NCBI RefSeq assembly: GCF_036967215.1 | Contig: NZ_CP146016.1 | Span: 586,501 to 650,500 of the forward strand | Length of the DNA stretch: 64,000 nucleotides | Reading direction: 5' to 3' | From: Sulfolobus tengchongensis | Lineage (GTDB): Archaea > Thermoproteota > Thermoprotei_A > Sulfolobales > Sulfolobaceae | In this document: positions 28,246 to 38,751 of the stretch, in pieces | How positions within the stretch are numbered: the stretch's first letter is position 1 | How the letters are laid out: every line of letters starts with the position of its first letter | The notes under the pieces: model-generated | Databases searched by the model: none | Seen by the model: only the letters and a program-made list of their open reading frames with translations | What the model was told of the DNA's origin: nothing | Translations under genes and position numbers: made by a program

Positions 28246-29877
28246 ATGCCCCTAAAAAGTATAGAAGATATCTCGTTCGCTTACGGTTTAAATCATTATT
28301 CAGTTGATAAGCCGCTAAAGGATCTTCTAAAGACCTATACTAACCTAAAGAACGATTTCACTGAGTTAGGAAAGTTTGTGGGAAGTGAGGTTTATGAATC
28401 AGCATATAGAGTAGACTTAGAGAGTCGTCCAAGATTAGTCAATTGGAGCGCAAGTGGAGAGAGAGTTGATTACGTTTGGATTGACCCATTTGAGAAATTC
28501 ATATTGAATGAGCTGATAATAAAGTATGGCGTTAATAGGTATCCGTTTGATAATGGAACATGGCATGATCATTATACCGGAATTTATCTAATAGGAGATC
28601 CGGGAGTGGCATGCATTTTAACCATAACTATTCAGACAGCATATGCATTATACAAATACGGTGAAGGTGAAATTAAGGAAAGATATAAGAACTTAATAGG
28701 AGTTGGAAATAGGGTAGAGTTCGGTGCAACGTGGTTTACTGAACCTCAGGGAGGAAGTGATTTAGGAGCGAACTCTACGTTAGCTATGAAGGTCAGTGAG
28801 GGGAAATACTTATTAAGTGGGTATAAGTATTTTGCGAGTGGTGCAGGTATAGCTGATGTTTCTCTAGTTTCGGCTAAGACTGAAAAGGATAAGGAGGGAG
28901 CTAAAGGTTTATCTTTATATTTAGTTCCCAGATATAATTCAAGTGGCAAATTAAATTACTTCATCAGAAGGCTTAAGCAGAAGAGCGGAACCAATTCAGT
29001 TCCGACGGGAGAAGTTGAGCTCATGAATTCAGAGGCTTATCTGATAGGAAAGGAAAGTGAAGGAATATACTACATAATGGAAGACCTAACGGTATCTAGG
29101 CTCTCAAATGCTATGGGAGCGTTAGGTATTGCACGAAAGGCGTATCTAGAGGCATTAGGCTTTGCGCGAAATAGATCAGCCTTTGGCAAAAAGGTAATTG
29201 AGTATCCATTGATGATAAGAGACTTATTGGAGATGGAGGTGAGCATAGAAGGGGGAATGGCTTTAGCTTATAAGGCTATTAATGAGTTTCAGAAATCAAT
29301 AAATTCGAGACCACCATATAGCAAGGAATATCATTACGCTAGATTTTTAACGCATATTGCCAAAAATTTAACTGCAGAAATTTCCTCTAAAGTTACGCAG
29401 ATGGCAATGGAAGTATTTGGTGGAATAGGATTTCTAGATGAATTTCCAATAGAGAGATGGCATAGAGAAGCATTAATAACTCCCATATGGGAAGGAACAA
29501 GTAACATACAAGCTTTAGATATGTTAGAGAGCATGATAAAGAAAAAGGCACACGAGGTTTATTTGGAGGATCTAAAGTATCTAGTAGAAGAATCTTATGA
29601 TAAAAATTTCACTAGAAAATTGTTTAATAATGCGATAGAGTTAATGAAATGGTTTTCTGGTCTTTCTATAAGAGATGCGGAATTTTATTCTAAAGATTTC
29701 TTAAGGCAACAGGGTAACTTATTATCCTCCATACTACTTAACAATTTAGCGTTTCAAAGTGGTGATGAGCTTTATGATTTAGTCTCAAAACAATACTATA
29801 GACTTTATGTGGAAAAGAAAGAGTTAGAACTTACGGACAAGTACAATGAAATTATATCGATTCATGGAGGAGTATAA
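28246..29877 (+). CDS. Acyl-CoA dehydrogenase, AidB-like
   Basis: A 543-aa flavoprotein, longer than the usual 380-aa enzymes and therefore closer to the AidB subgroup. Seen are the FAD-binding motif WFTEPQGGSDLGAN, ARNRSAFGKKVIEYPLMIRD, QMAMEVFGGIGFLDEFPIER and the AidB-like WEGTSNIQALDMLESM. It would introduce a double bond at the alpha-beta position of an acyl-CoA. It is co-transcribed with the acyl-CoA synthetase just upstream. Confidence 0.9.
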   Translation: MPLKSIEDISFAYGLNHYSVDKPLKDLLKTYTNLKNDFTELGKFVGSEVYESAYRVDLESRPRLVNWSASGERVDYVWIDPFEKFILNELIIKYGVNRYPFDNGTWHDHYTGIYLIGDPGVACILTITIQTAYALYKYGEGEIKERYKNLIGVGNRVEFGATWFTEPQGGSDLGANSTLAMKVSEGKYLLSGYKYFASGAGIADVSLVSAKTEKDKEGAKGLSLYLVPRYNSSGKLNYFIRRLKQKSGTNSVPTGEVELMNSEAYLIGKESEGIYYIMEDLTVSRLSNAMGALGIARKAYLEALGFARNRSAFGKKVIEYPLMIRDLLEMEVSIEGGMALAYKAINEFQKSINSRPPYSKEYHYARFLTHIAKNLTAEISSKVTQMAMEVFGGIGFLDEFPIERWHREALITPIWEGTSNIQALDMLESMIKKKAHEVYLEDLKYLVEESYDKNFTRKLFNNAIELMKWFSGLSIRDAEFYSKDFLRQQGNLLSSILLNNLAFQSGDELYDLVSKQYYRLYVEKKELELTDKYNEIISIHGGV

Positions 29878-29892
29878 TTACGATTGTTCTGA

Positions 29893-29935
29893 TTTCCTCC
29901 CTTGCCTTGAAAGGGCAAAGGTCCCCCTCATCGAT
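29893..29935 (-). repeat. Possible tnpB-element left-end fragment
   Basis: The segment cctcccttgccttgaaaggg resembles ctccccttgccttgagag next to the tnpB gene at 40715-40743. It can fold through TTGCCTT/AGGGCAA. The rest of 29878-30185 contains only the promoter of the next gene (tttataaa near 30158). Confidence 0.35.
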
Positions 29936-30185
29936 TCGCGATTACATCTCTCATGCGAGAGGCAGTAGAGAGGTTCAGAGAAAGTTTTGTGTTCATGCTA
30001 TCATTGTAGAACTAAACGTTTTGCTTTCATAGGAGTAAACCACGGCCTATTTTTATTTTTATACCATATACTGCTTTAACAATGTCGAAACTTCTCTAAA
30101 AGTGATCGTCATCTTTCAATATATAACTCCCTTCACGAATAGTAGTAAACACTAATCTTTATAAATTAATTCGTCCTATTAACCA

Positions 30186-31058
30186 ATGGGGCAAAATCTT
30201 TCCATGCATATTTTTAAGGTTAATTATTCTCTAATTCCATTACACGACGTTATACTTCCGGTACCTTCATCTAAAGTCTTAAAGAACTTAATATTATCAG
30301 GTAAGTTCTTGCCATCACTCGCTAAATTGGTAGAATCCGAGATTAAGAGTAAACCCCTATTCATATCCGCTTTAGGTAATGGCGAATTCAGATACTTAAG
30401 TGATGATGATAAGATTATGAACGTTAAAGCCAACTCCAGACTTAACGGATTCGTCTCCTTTCCTTATATAGATGAAGTTTACAATGAGATATCTGAGGGA
30501 GTATATGAAACTCCTTACGGAAAATTTTCACTAATAGTTAATAGTGTAGAAATTTTGGATATCCAAAGAATGAGGATTGAAGACTATATGAATTACAACA
30601 TTTACGTTAAATTCGTTACCCCTGTTATATTATCATCTAAAATATTACTTCCTCCTTCGCTAAAAGATAGATATAAGAATATAAAACCAGGATTTTCCCT
30701 TTTACCTTCTGTAGGTCTTATCATAGCCTATGCTTATAGGAGTTATTACAGCATTTTAGGAAGAACTGATGAACAAGAGTGGGCTACTAGGGCTTTTAAA
30801 TTGAGCGTATTATCCAACGCATTAGCCAAAATAGTAGGATTTAATTTGAGTCCAAAGACCGTAATAATAGGAAGAGATGAAAAGAACAATTTAAGGAAAA
30901 GTAGGGGTGTGGTAGGATGGATAGAGTTTAATATAGCTGAAAGAAAAATAAAGAAGATGGCAATAAAATGCTTTACTATATCATCTTATTTAGGATTAGG
31001 AAAGAGCAGAGGAATTGGATTAGGGGAGATAAGAGTTACGCTTAAGAAGACTAAGTGA
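30186..31058 (+). CDS. cas6: Cas6 CRISPR RNA endonuclease (orphan)
   Basis: A 290-aa RAMP protein. The C-terminal glycine-rich loop SSYLGLGKSRGIGLGEIRV and the preceding strand GVVGWIEFNI are the Cas6 signature. The N-terminal half has the first ferredoxin-like fold (VKFVTPVILSSKIL). Length is typical of Sulfolobus Cas6. It cleaves pre-crRNA inside repeats, leaving an 8-nt 5' tag, for use by several effector complexes. It stands alone, 12 kb from the type III genes. The TATA box about 24 bases upstream supports leaderless start at 30186; a second ATG lies six codons in. Confidence 0.85.
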   Translation: MGQNLSMHIFKVNYSLIPLHDVILPVPSSKVLKNLILSGKFLPSLAKLVESEIKSKPLFISALGNGEFRYLSDDDKIMNVKANSRLNGFVSFPYIDEVYNEISEGVYETPYGKFSLIVNSVEILDIQRMRIEDYMNYNIYVKFVTPVILSSKILLPPSLKDRYKNIKPGFSLLPSVGLIIAYAYRSYYSILGRTDEQEWATRAFKLSVLSNALAKIVGFNLSPKTVIIGRDEKNNLRKSRGVVGWIEFNIAERKIKKMAIKCFTISSYLGLGKSRGIGLGEIRVTLKKTK

Positions 31059-31335
31059 ATAGTCAGGCTTAGAAAGTTCAATTACAAATAAGCGGGCAGA
31101 AAACTTCTTCAAATAGAGAAAGGTCAAGGTTATAAAACTCCGATTCACTTTTAGAGAAATTTAATACGGGGACACTTTTGCTGTTATTATGTAATCGTCA
31201 GATTCTGAATAGTTTCTAATATATGATAGATCTAGTTTTCCTGACTCAATTATATTTATTACACTTACTAAAAATCGGTTCTTTCTTCTTTTTTAAAAAC
31301 AAATTAACTTACACAAAATGATGATAATAAAATAA

Positions 31336-32607
31336 TTACACCTTTCCATGTGGATTCAATCTCTTTCCCTTTTCTATCACGTTTATTTGAACATGAGCCT
31401 CATGAATTAATAAACCTATTATCAATGATAGGATTCCGAGCATTAATGATTCCTTCCCTAATGACGTCATTATTATCAGCGAAAGAACTACTGCTATTAT
31501 TTGCAATAATGGAAAAAGTGGTGCTTCAAATTTTCCTATTATTTTTCTTCTTCTCGAAATCACTACTGCTATAGGTGTTATAACGTAGGAGAAAATAATA
31601 CCAAAATTGGCTACTAAGCCTATCAATTCCACGTTACCTAAAGACAAAGACGAAATCATTATTGCAGATATTATGATTATCGCTATTCTATCATTTGACA
31701 ATCGCTTAGGTATTAGCTCATCCTCAGCCATTTGTTTTAAAGTTCTAGCTGATGCTATAATTATTGAGAGCGTTACTGTTATTGTTGCTATTATTGCTGT
31801 TAATGAGACTATTATTGTGACAATCTCTGGAGCTTTAGCTTCTTGCAACGCAAAAGATAGGGGATTCCCTTGGAGACCATATGATTGCCAAGGTAATAAA
31901 TAAAGCATGGAAAACACCACAAGGATGTAGAGAATTGAGGTTATAATCAAGGAAAGAATTATAGCTTTAGGAACAGTCTTTTCTCCGTTTTCCACATCTG
32001 GAGTTAAGGTAGCTATGGTATTAAATCCAGAGTAAGCGAAGAAGGCTAATGACGCTCCACTGAAGACCCCAGATATTCCATGAGGAATTATTGGAGTAAA
32101 ATGGGTGATAGAAAATTTTCCTACTATAAGAGAAAATGCAATAAATATTATTAATCCGGAAATGTTTATAATTACGAGAATTGTCTCTATTTCTGAAGCT
32201 AGTTTTAACCCAAGTAAGTATATTATGGATAATATAACAATTAATATTCCTGCAATGACGAATTGAAATCCATGAAATGGTAAATAACTTGCAAATCCCA
32301 AAGATGTAGCTGCTCCAGATACTGCATAAGAAATCATTCTCATCCACCCTACGAGAAATCCCACTGAATCACCCATAGTGAGTTTCGCAAATGAGTAAAC
32401 CCCTCCCTCAGTTTTAGGAAATTTAGAAGATAATTCAGCACTGTTTAAACCTATGGTCATAGCTAAGATACCGGTTATTATGAAGGAGAGTAATGCTCCG
32501 GGACCAGCTAAATAAATTATGCTACCTACCATTACGAATATTCCAGCCCCTATTATGTTGCCTAATCCTATAGCCGTTGCTTCAATGAGATTTAATTTTC
32601 TCTTCAT
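31336..32607 (-). CDS. Amino-acid permease (APC superfamily)
   Basis: A 423-aa transporter from the preferred start. The family motif LIEATAIGLGNIIGAGIFV forms helix 1, followed by KTEGGVYSFAKLTMG and FFAYSGFNTIATLTPDVENG in helix 6. About 12 membrane helices are visible. It likely imports an amino acid with protons. The reading frame is open to 32658, but those 17 extra residues would form an unusual additional helix. The ATG at 32607 lies about 28 bases after a tttttatatta box, so it is the better start. Confidence 0.88.
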   Translation of the reverse strand: MKRKLNLIEATAIGLGNIIGAGIFVMVGSIIYLAGPGALLSFIITGILAMTIGLNSAELSSKFPKTEGGVYSFAKLTMGDSVGFLVGWMRMISYAVSGAATSLGFASYLPFHGFQFVIAGILIVILSIIYLLGLKLASEIETILVIINISGLIIFIAFSLIVGKFSITHFTPIIPHGISGVFSGASLAFFAYSGFNTIATLTPDVENGEKTVPKAIILSLIITSILYILVVFSMLYLLPWQSYGLQGNPLSFALQEAKAPEIVTIIVSLTAIIATITVTLSIIIASARTLKQMAEDELIPKRLSNDRIAIIIISAIMISSLSLGNVELIGLVANFGIIFSYVITPIAVVISRRRKIIGKFEAPLFPLLQIIAVVLSLIIMTSLGKESLMLGILSLIIGLLIHEAHVQINVIEKGKRLNPHGKV

Positions 32608-32966
32608 ATGAATAATAGAGAAGAGGAATAATATAAAAAGAGTAATGCTCAAGATCACTGAGAGCCATTACTGAATATAGGTATGAAACAAATTACTCTA
32701 AAAATTTCATATGCTTTGCTAAGTAAATATCATATAATAAGGTTATGAATGGAAATAATAGTCCCTTTGAGTTTTATAACTTCGTGGTAGAGCAAATGAA
32801 ATCATAGTGTTGGTTGCATGTGAATATTAAAATAGACCATCTATATATATAAATGATAAAATTCAGTATTTATGAAATAAATATAGGTTAATGCATAGAA
32901 TAAGCGATCCCCGAAATTTCACCTAACTTGATGATACTATGGTTGGGTCTCTCGAAAAGAAGAACG

Positions 32967-33599
32967 TTAAGGGAAAATGATGTCAATACCCATACTCTTC
33001 GCAATTGCCTTTACCCTTTCCGCGTATTTGTCATGTATGAAAGGAGTCACTACTATAACCCTGGTAATTTTTACGTTTTTCTCCTTCTCATAAAACTCCT
33101 TTTTCTTTTTTATTATTGGTAAGTCGCCTCTTTTTATAGCTGAAGTGACTTCTACCATTATTGTTTCGTGATCCTTTATTACCATGTCATATTCAACTTC
33201 TGAGGGTTCTCCATAGACTTCACCCTGCTTATCATAAAGAAGCTCATGAGCCACATCAAATCCCTCAGTCTTCAAAATCTCATACATACCACGTCTGAAC
33301 GCGTCTTCATTCATCAGTCCCCATCTAGCACCTAGACCAACAATAATTGTCTCTAATCTTTTAATTTCATTTTTGAGGTCTTCTTTTGTCGCGAAGTTTT
33401 TAGCATCTTCCTTAGTCACCATGTTCCTCTTAATCTCTGAAATTTCATTCCTTATTTCTTCTATATTGTGTAAAACAGTCTGCCAGGGCATTAACTTAGC
33501 CAAAGCCTCATATAATACTTCTGGCTTCTGCATCAAAGCCTCCACTATGATTGACGGGTTCTCTTTAAGCACTTTCTTTATCTCTTCTTGTAGCGACAT
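32967..33599 (-). CDS. DUF3782-type coiled-coil PD-(D/E)xK nuclease-like protein
   Basis: A 210-aa protein. The N-terminal 100 residues form helices with a coiled coil (IEEIRNEISEIKRNM, KEDLKNEIKRLETII). The C-terminal half has a restriction-endonuclease-like core: RWGLMNEDAFRRGM, EVEYDMVIKDHETIMVEVTS with Asp, Glu and no Lys at the usual place, and VIVVTPFIHDKYAERVKAIA. The family is common in Sulfolobales and cyanobacteria; biochemistry is unknown. It is monocistronic. The intervals 32660-32966 and 33600-33690 show nothing else. Confidence 0.7.
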   Translation of the reverse strand: MSLQEEIKKVLKENPSIIVEALMQKPEVLYEALAKLMPWQTVLHNIEEIRNEISEIKRNMVTKEDAKNFATKEDLKNEIKRLETIIVGLGARWGLMNEDAFRRGMYEILKTEGFDVAHELLYDKQGEVYGEPSEVEYDMVIKDHETIMVEVTSAIKRGDLPIIKKKKEFYEKEKNVKITRVIVVTPFIHDKYAERVKAIAKSMGIDIIFP

Positions 33600-33690
33600 C
33601 CTAAATATAGACTCCTAATTTGTTAAATTAAAACTTAACTGTTAGTTCATATTCTCCCTCACTTCCACTTTCATAAGTGAACTTAATGAT

Positions 33691-33788
33691 GCTTTATGGT
33701 GTTTTCAAAATTTACGTTACTTCTTTATATTCTCTTCATATAGAGAGAACGTACAAAATAAGATAATTTATAAATACCCCCACAAAGC
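33691..33788 (+). repeat. Miniature repeat family B, copy 1
   Basis: The left arm is gctttatggtgttttcaaaa and the right arm is aatacccccacaaagc. Inside lies tattctcttcatatagagag followed by aacgtac. It has the same layout as 58359-58453 and no coding capacity. The remaining interval to 34223 is A/T-rich with the promoter of the next gene. Confidence 0.7.
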
Positions 33789-34223
33789 AGATGTAATGCG
33801 CTAAAAATTCAAGTTCTAGAGAAGTTTTTTGTTATATGAAAATCTAAACGCTAACAAAACACACTGTAGAGCTTTTATCTTATTTTGAAATTTTAATACG
33901 TCAAATAAATTCTTGTCCTTTTACGATTTAAACCCAATAAATATTAAAAGATTTTTTGGATTATAATATGCCATACTTAATTCTCTACTTGAGAACTAAG
34001 GTTAACTTTCTATTATTGAAAATAGATAAGAAAATTTATTGCAGTTACATATAATTTAATTTAATTTATAAAGGTGGAGTATCGGAGACAATATTAGTTA
34101 ATACGAGAGCCCAAGATTAGTTACAGTAAATGACAAACATTACTTAAAATATATAATAAAAAATAAATTGAAATTTAAATATTAGGCTAAATAGACAAAC
34201 TATCTGGAGAAAGGGGTTATAAT

Positions 34224-37200
34224 ATGGCAACTCTAGGCAAATCTCTTTCTATACTGTTTCTAACTGTATATTTATTAAGTATGATATCTCCCTCCTTGAC
34301 TCAGTCTGCTTATCAAAGTTCTGGTGTAGCTACGTCGTCAAATAATCAGAAAGTTGATCCTACGATTATAACTTTTAACCAAAGGTTAGCTTTAACCTCT
34401 ATTTATCAAGGTTATACCGACGTTAACGGACCACGATCTATTGCATTATTTCCCTCTTACTTAACTGGAATTAGAGCAGAGGAGTACTGGAAATCCAATT
34501 GCACAAGACCGGTATTGGAACTAGTAGGAAATGGGACTCAAACCTGGTATCACTCTACCGGAATGGTTTTGTTTAATGCTCATTATGGCGGAAATGGTCT
34601 TTCCCTTATTGCATATGGGACTTACACTTCTGGAAGTATCGCGGATGGATTTTTGTTTTCTCTTTTCATGACACCTAATTCATTAATTGATAACAATCAG
34701 TCAATATCGTATTGGGTATCTGAGCCAAACTTAAGAGGTAGTCCTCCAGAAATTTTTAATTCTTCCCCAGTTCAGGGTGCAATACCACCTTTGTTAGACG
34801 TTCAAGGTGTCCCCATGTTCCCCTATTCTCCTAATCCATATATTGTGGTACAATGGGACGATTATGGTAACTACATGATATTATATTACGTTAAGTACAA
34901 TGGAACACCATATAATATATCCGTTATTCCAATCACTACACAAATTATAGGATCTATTTCATCAACTAGTCCCTTTGACATATATAAACTAAATGTATCA
35001 TATTACCCTGCAGAAAACATACTTTTATACTCCGTTATAAATATGAACGAAACCAATTTCACATATCCCGTATTAAATAGCACCGTTAATGGAGTAATTT
35101 ATGGAGTTTTCAATTTATCTAATCTGAATCTTTCTTTTCCAGCTGGAACTTATGGCTTTGGTATTGAGGGTACATCTGGCGCGTCACAGGGTAATTTAGG
35201 ATTAATCTTTCCTGGAAATACTTCTTTCATATCCACTGAAAAATATTATAATCTCACCTTTATAGAGCATGGTTTGCCAACGGGTAGTAGATGGGCTGTT
35301 GACGTTAATGGTACATTTATTAATTCTACAACAAATGAGATATCCTTCCTTCTTCCCGCTGGAGTATATTCTTATGCGATCAGTCTCATAAGCTCATCAG
35401 TTTTTCCTGCTCAATTTGAAGTATCTCCCAGCAGTGGGACAATTTATTTGAATAAAAATACTACAGTTATAGTTTACTTTAACGAGATCGTTAGTAAAGA
35501 GATGTTGAATTTAACGTTTATCGAAAGTGGTTTACCAACTGGATTACCTTGGTCAGTAGTAGTAAATGGTACCATGAGGACGACTGACACTAATGAGATC
35601 TCATTTTTGTTACCAGAAGGTATTTATCAATATTCAGTTATAAGCCCAGCCAACTATTCCTCTTCCCCATCTGTAGGTGAGATCAAACTAATAACCAATA
35701 CTACGATTTTCATTACCTTTTCGTCTACACTTCATGCAGTGACTTTCGTAGAAGAGGGCTTACCTCAAGGGACCATGTGGAATGTAACCATAAATGGACA
35801 CAATTTCTCAACATCCAATAACGAGATTAAAATATATTTATCCTCTGGTAAGTATAATTATTCTATCAACGATGTTATTATCAATGCTCAGTCTTTAGTT
35901 TCATTCTCGAATTTGGCACCCTCTTTATACTATATACCATCTCCTCAGCAGGGAACGTTTTACTTTAATGGCAGTACTAACAAGGTGATCTATATACAAT
36001 TTTTCAATGGTATGAATGTCAACTTCCAAATAGTTGTTCAAGGAAAGTACGGGCAACAGTACATTGGGTCCTTAGCGTGTATATATGGAACTAATCCAGT
36101 TGAAATAGAGGTAAATGCGTATTATTATGATATTACTTCTGGTTCCACTATACCACTCAATTCAGTAGTAGTCAAACTTTCATCGTACAGTAAAGAGGGT
36201 AACCTAATATACGATACAGTTTTAACTAATTCTCAAGGAATAGCTTACGATAATTTATCATCAATATCGCCCACATACCCAATAATAGTTCCAGTATTGG
36301 TTTCTTTGGGCTTACTAACTAAGGAGATCACAGTAGTCTTTGAATCGTATGAAAATCAGGTGAAAACGTTTTCCCTATGCGTTTATAACGATAGCCAATT
36401 CTATAATCTAATATTCTTTGTAAATGGTTCATCTCTCTTATTGCTCCACGATAATGCCTCATCCTATCTTGGTGGATTTGTTGGAATAAAGGCCATACCT
36501 CAAGGTGCAGGATTGCGTTATCCAATATATTACGTTCTAATATACCCTAAGGGGTCCACTATTCCAGTGAATTTACTTTCTACTAGTTATACTATCACGA
36601 ATCCTTACGTGATCCTTTTAGCTAACGCCATAATTTGGGAAGCAGAATATGGAAATTTGGGATATTTAACGGCTATGTGGGGACCAAATTCATATATGTA
36701 TAATTGTATTTTAAATAATTATAATAATAATTGGAAACAAAAGATATTTATTTATTTATCCTACGCTGATTATATCGCCTTAGTCATAGGTCCGCTATTG
36801 GAAACCATTACTAATGTAGCAAATCTGGCAGAGGACATAATATGTTTGATAAATGGATTAATGAAGGGTGAGATTGGACTAACTGCTAAATACGGATCTG
36901 AAACTGCACATGTCATAATATCAATTCTAAAGGATAAATATAATGTAATTGAAGGTCCCAATTATGATGTTTTATGTTTCCTACAGAACTTTAACAAGTT
37001 AACCCCATCACAGCAAAATCAGTTACTCTCCCAATTAATAAGCGTTGCATATAATATAGAGAACCCAAACGAGAATGTGATAAGTCTCGGAATTAAAATT
37101 CTAGAGAAAATGGGAGAGAACTTTGCTACTGCAGCGATTACATCAAGTGCAGCCGGTATTTTGGCAGCATTCGCTGCTATGAGGTTTGCCCAAACCTTAT

Positions 37201-38399
37201 TTATTGATGCCACTACAGCGGCATACTTTGTACGATTTACATTCTTTAGTGTGCTTGAAGATACTTTCTTAAGTGCTACTAGCGCGGTAATTAGAGTGGT
37301 TCTCCTACTTATTATTGGTACGATATTAGATGAAGAATTTTTAATACCAACTGCAAATTTAATGATAATTAGTAACAAAATAGAAGATTTAATGGTAAAT
37401 TACATCTATCCCATAGAGTTCTATACACTCTCTAATATGCAACTTAACGGATATGTAGCTAATCTCACTGATGGTATGTTGTTATATAGAGATACAATGC
37501 TACTGGAAGCTTTGTGGAGCGTATGGTATTTCACTAACTCAATGCTAGATAATGAGTCTATTCTAAATCCACAGTCAATAGCTCAAGGAAGACTTTTCTT
37601 TAATGATGGGAAAGTCTGTTTAAATAGCTTCTACCAACTTAATTCGTCTTACGGCTCTCTTCTATCTAACGCTGTAGATATTTTAAATCAAAACGATCCT
37701 CCATCTATTAATATGAGTGGGTTACTAGGCAATAAAGAGATTATTGGTGGTGAAACATTATTCTATACTTTTCCTACAAGAAACATTGTGGGAATAGCCA
37801 CTATTGGCAATAATACGTATACTGAAATATTTTACGGAAAGACCTACATCATTGTAAATGAAACTGGTATTTACGGTAATTATCCATATGCGGTTTTCAA
37901 CAAGATTGGAAATCTTACCGATATAGTTCTTTTTAATGCTTCAGAGGGAAATCTAGTGATATACTCTAACGCTAATGTAAACTTAACTCCTTACTCGTTC
38001 ATAAACGAGTCAATTAACCCGTTCCAAAGTGAAGAAGTTGAGAACAACTCATTGATAATGTTAAATTTGATGAATAGAGATAATAATTCATTAATAAATG
38101 AAGGGAATTCCACTCTGGCATTCGTATTGAATAAACCCTCTCTCTTAGAAATCAACGGAACCATAATACACCTTCCGTATAATAAGATAACGATATTAGT
38201 ACCGGCAGGAAAGTATCAGTACGAGATAATTAGCAATAATAACACATTGCAGAAAGGAAGCCTAAGTTTAGGCAACAGTTCTCATGTAGTGGTAACTTCG
38301 TCTCTAGGACGGATTCCTTTATTCCCATGGATCTTAATAGCGTTTGTAATAGTTCTGATCATCGTGGTACTGATTGTAATATTAAATAGAAAGATATAG
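34224..38399 (+). CDS. Giant membrane-anchored surface protein
   Basis: A 1391-aa protein of unknown function. The signal peptide is MATLGKSLSILFLTVYLLS. Residues 35-340 form a beta-rich N-domain. Three tandem modules start near residues 345, 430 and 510 (FIEHGLPTGSRWAV, FIESGLPTGLPWSV, FVEEGLPQGTMWNV), the same module type as in the 965-aa protein at 3973. Residues 840-1080 contain several long hydrophobic helices (GILAAFAAMRFAQTLF, VIRVVLLLIIGTIL), which is odd for a pure surface protein and could insert in membranes. The C-terminus is WILIAFVIVLIIVVLIVIL and a short basic tail. Many N-glycosylation sites are present. Confidence 0.75.
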   Translation: MATLGKSLSILFLTVYLLSMISPSLTQSAYQSSGVATSSNNQKVDPTIITFNQRLALTSIYQGYTDVNGPRSIALFPSYLTGIRAEEYWKSNCTRPVLELVGNGTQTWYHSTGMVLFNAHYGGNGLSLIAYGTYTSGSIADGFLFSLFMTPNSLIDNNQSISYWVSEPNLRGSPPEIFNSSPVQGAIPPLLDVQGVPMFPYSPNPYIVVQWDDYGNYMILYYVKYNGTPYNISVIPITTQIIGSISSTSPFDIYKLNVSYYPAENILLYSVINMNETNFTYPVLNSTVNGVIYGVFNLSNLNLSFPAGTYGFGIEGTSGASQGNLGLIFPGNTSFISTEKYYNLTFIEHGLPTGSRWAVDVNGTFINSTTNEISFLLPAGVYSYAISLISSSVFPAQFEVSPSSGTIYLNKNTTVIVYFNEIVSKEMLNLTFIESGLPTGLPWSVVVNGTMRTTDTNEISFLLPEGIYQYSVISPANYSSSPSVGEIKLITNTTIFITFSSTLHAVTFVEEGLPQGTMWNVTINGHNFSTSNNEIKIYLSSGKYNYSINDVIINAQSLVSFSNLAPSLYYIPSPQQGTFYFNGSTNKVIYIQFFNGMNVNFQIVVQGKYGQQYIGSLACIYGTNPVEIEVNAYYYDITSGSTIPLNSVVVKLSSYSKEGNLIYDTVLTNSQGIAYDNLSSISPTYPIIVPVLVSLGLLTKEITVVFESYENQVKTFSLCVYNDSQFYNLIFFVNGSSLLLLHDNASSYLGGFVGIKAIPQGAGLRYPIYYVLIYPKGSTIPVNLLSTSYTITNPYVILLANAIIWEAEYGNLGYLTAMWGPNSYMYNCILNNYNNNWKQKIFIYLSYADYIALVIGPLLETITNVANLAEDIICLINGLMKGEIGLTAKYGSETAHVIISILKDKYNVIEGPNYDVLCFLQNFNKLTPSQQNQLLSQLISVAYNIENPNENVISLGIKILEKMGENFATAAITSSAAGILAAFAAMRFAQTLFIDATTAAYFVRFTFFSVLEDTFLSATSAVIRVVLLLIIGTILDEEFLIPTANLMIISNKIEDLMVNYIYPIEFYTLSNMQLNGYVANLTDGMLLYRDTMLLEALWSVWYFTNSMLDNESILNPQSIAQGRLFFNDGKVCLNSFYQLNSSYGSLLSNAVDILNQNDPPSINMSGLLGNKEIIGGETLFYTFPTRNIVGIATIGNNTYTEIFYGKTYIIVNETGIYGNYPYAVFNKIGNLTDIVLFNASEGNLVIYSNANVNLTPYSFINESINPFQSEEVENNSLIMLNLMNRDNNSLINEGNSTLAFVLNKPSLLEINGTIIHLPYNKITILVPAGKYQYEIISNNNTLQKGSLSLGNSSHVVVTSSLGRIPLFPWILIAFVIVLIIVVLIVILNRKI

Positions 38400-38526
38400 C
38401 CTACAAGGTATTATTATTTTTCTTCTTTTTGTTAGGAATTGTGATTTTTTAAGAATAAATAAAAACTGCTTTCTCCTTTTAACATGATTATAGCGAGAGT
38501 AATAATTACTACTCTCACAAATACCT

Positions 38527-38620
38527 CGCGGGACATTTATGAACCATCCGTTTGGAACGTTATTTTTACCTTGTAGAGAATGCAATAAGTAACGTAAATC
38601 TCGAAAAACCCCCACAAAGT
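38527..38620 (+). repeat. Miniature repeat family B, copy 2
   Basis: The right arm aaaaacccccacaaagt and the inner gtagagaatgcaataagtaa match the copy at 59993-60085. The left arm has drifted. A tnpB-end fragment (ggtctcatcaattttatata) follows at 38670. Confidence 0.6.
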
Positions 38621-38751
38621 ATAAAGTATATTACAACACTAAATTGCTCCCGTGAAGGTTGGGAATTAGGTCTCATCAATTTTATATACTTTGTGTTTAA
38701 ATTACAGGCTCTGATCACAATACTTATAATCCTTTTCGAGAATTTATTTTT

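Noticed and set aside
31350-31903. Plus-strand open frames opposite the amino-acid permease
   Set aside because: They mirror the hydrophobic minus-strand gene and have no motif or ribosome site.
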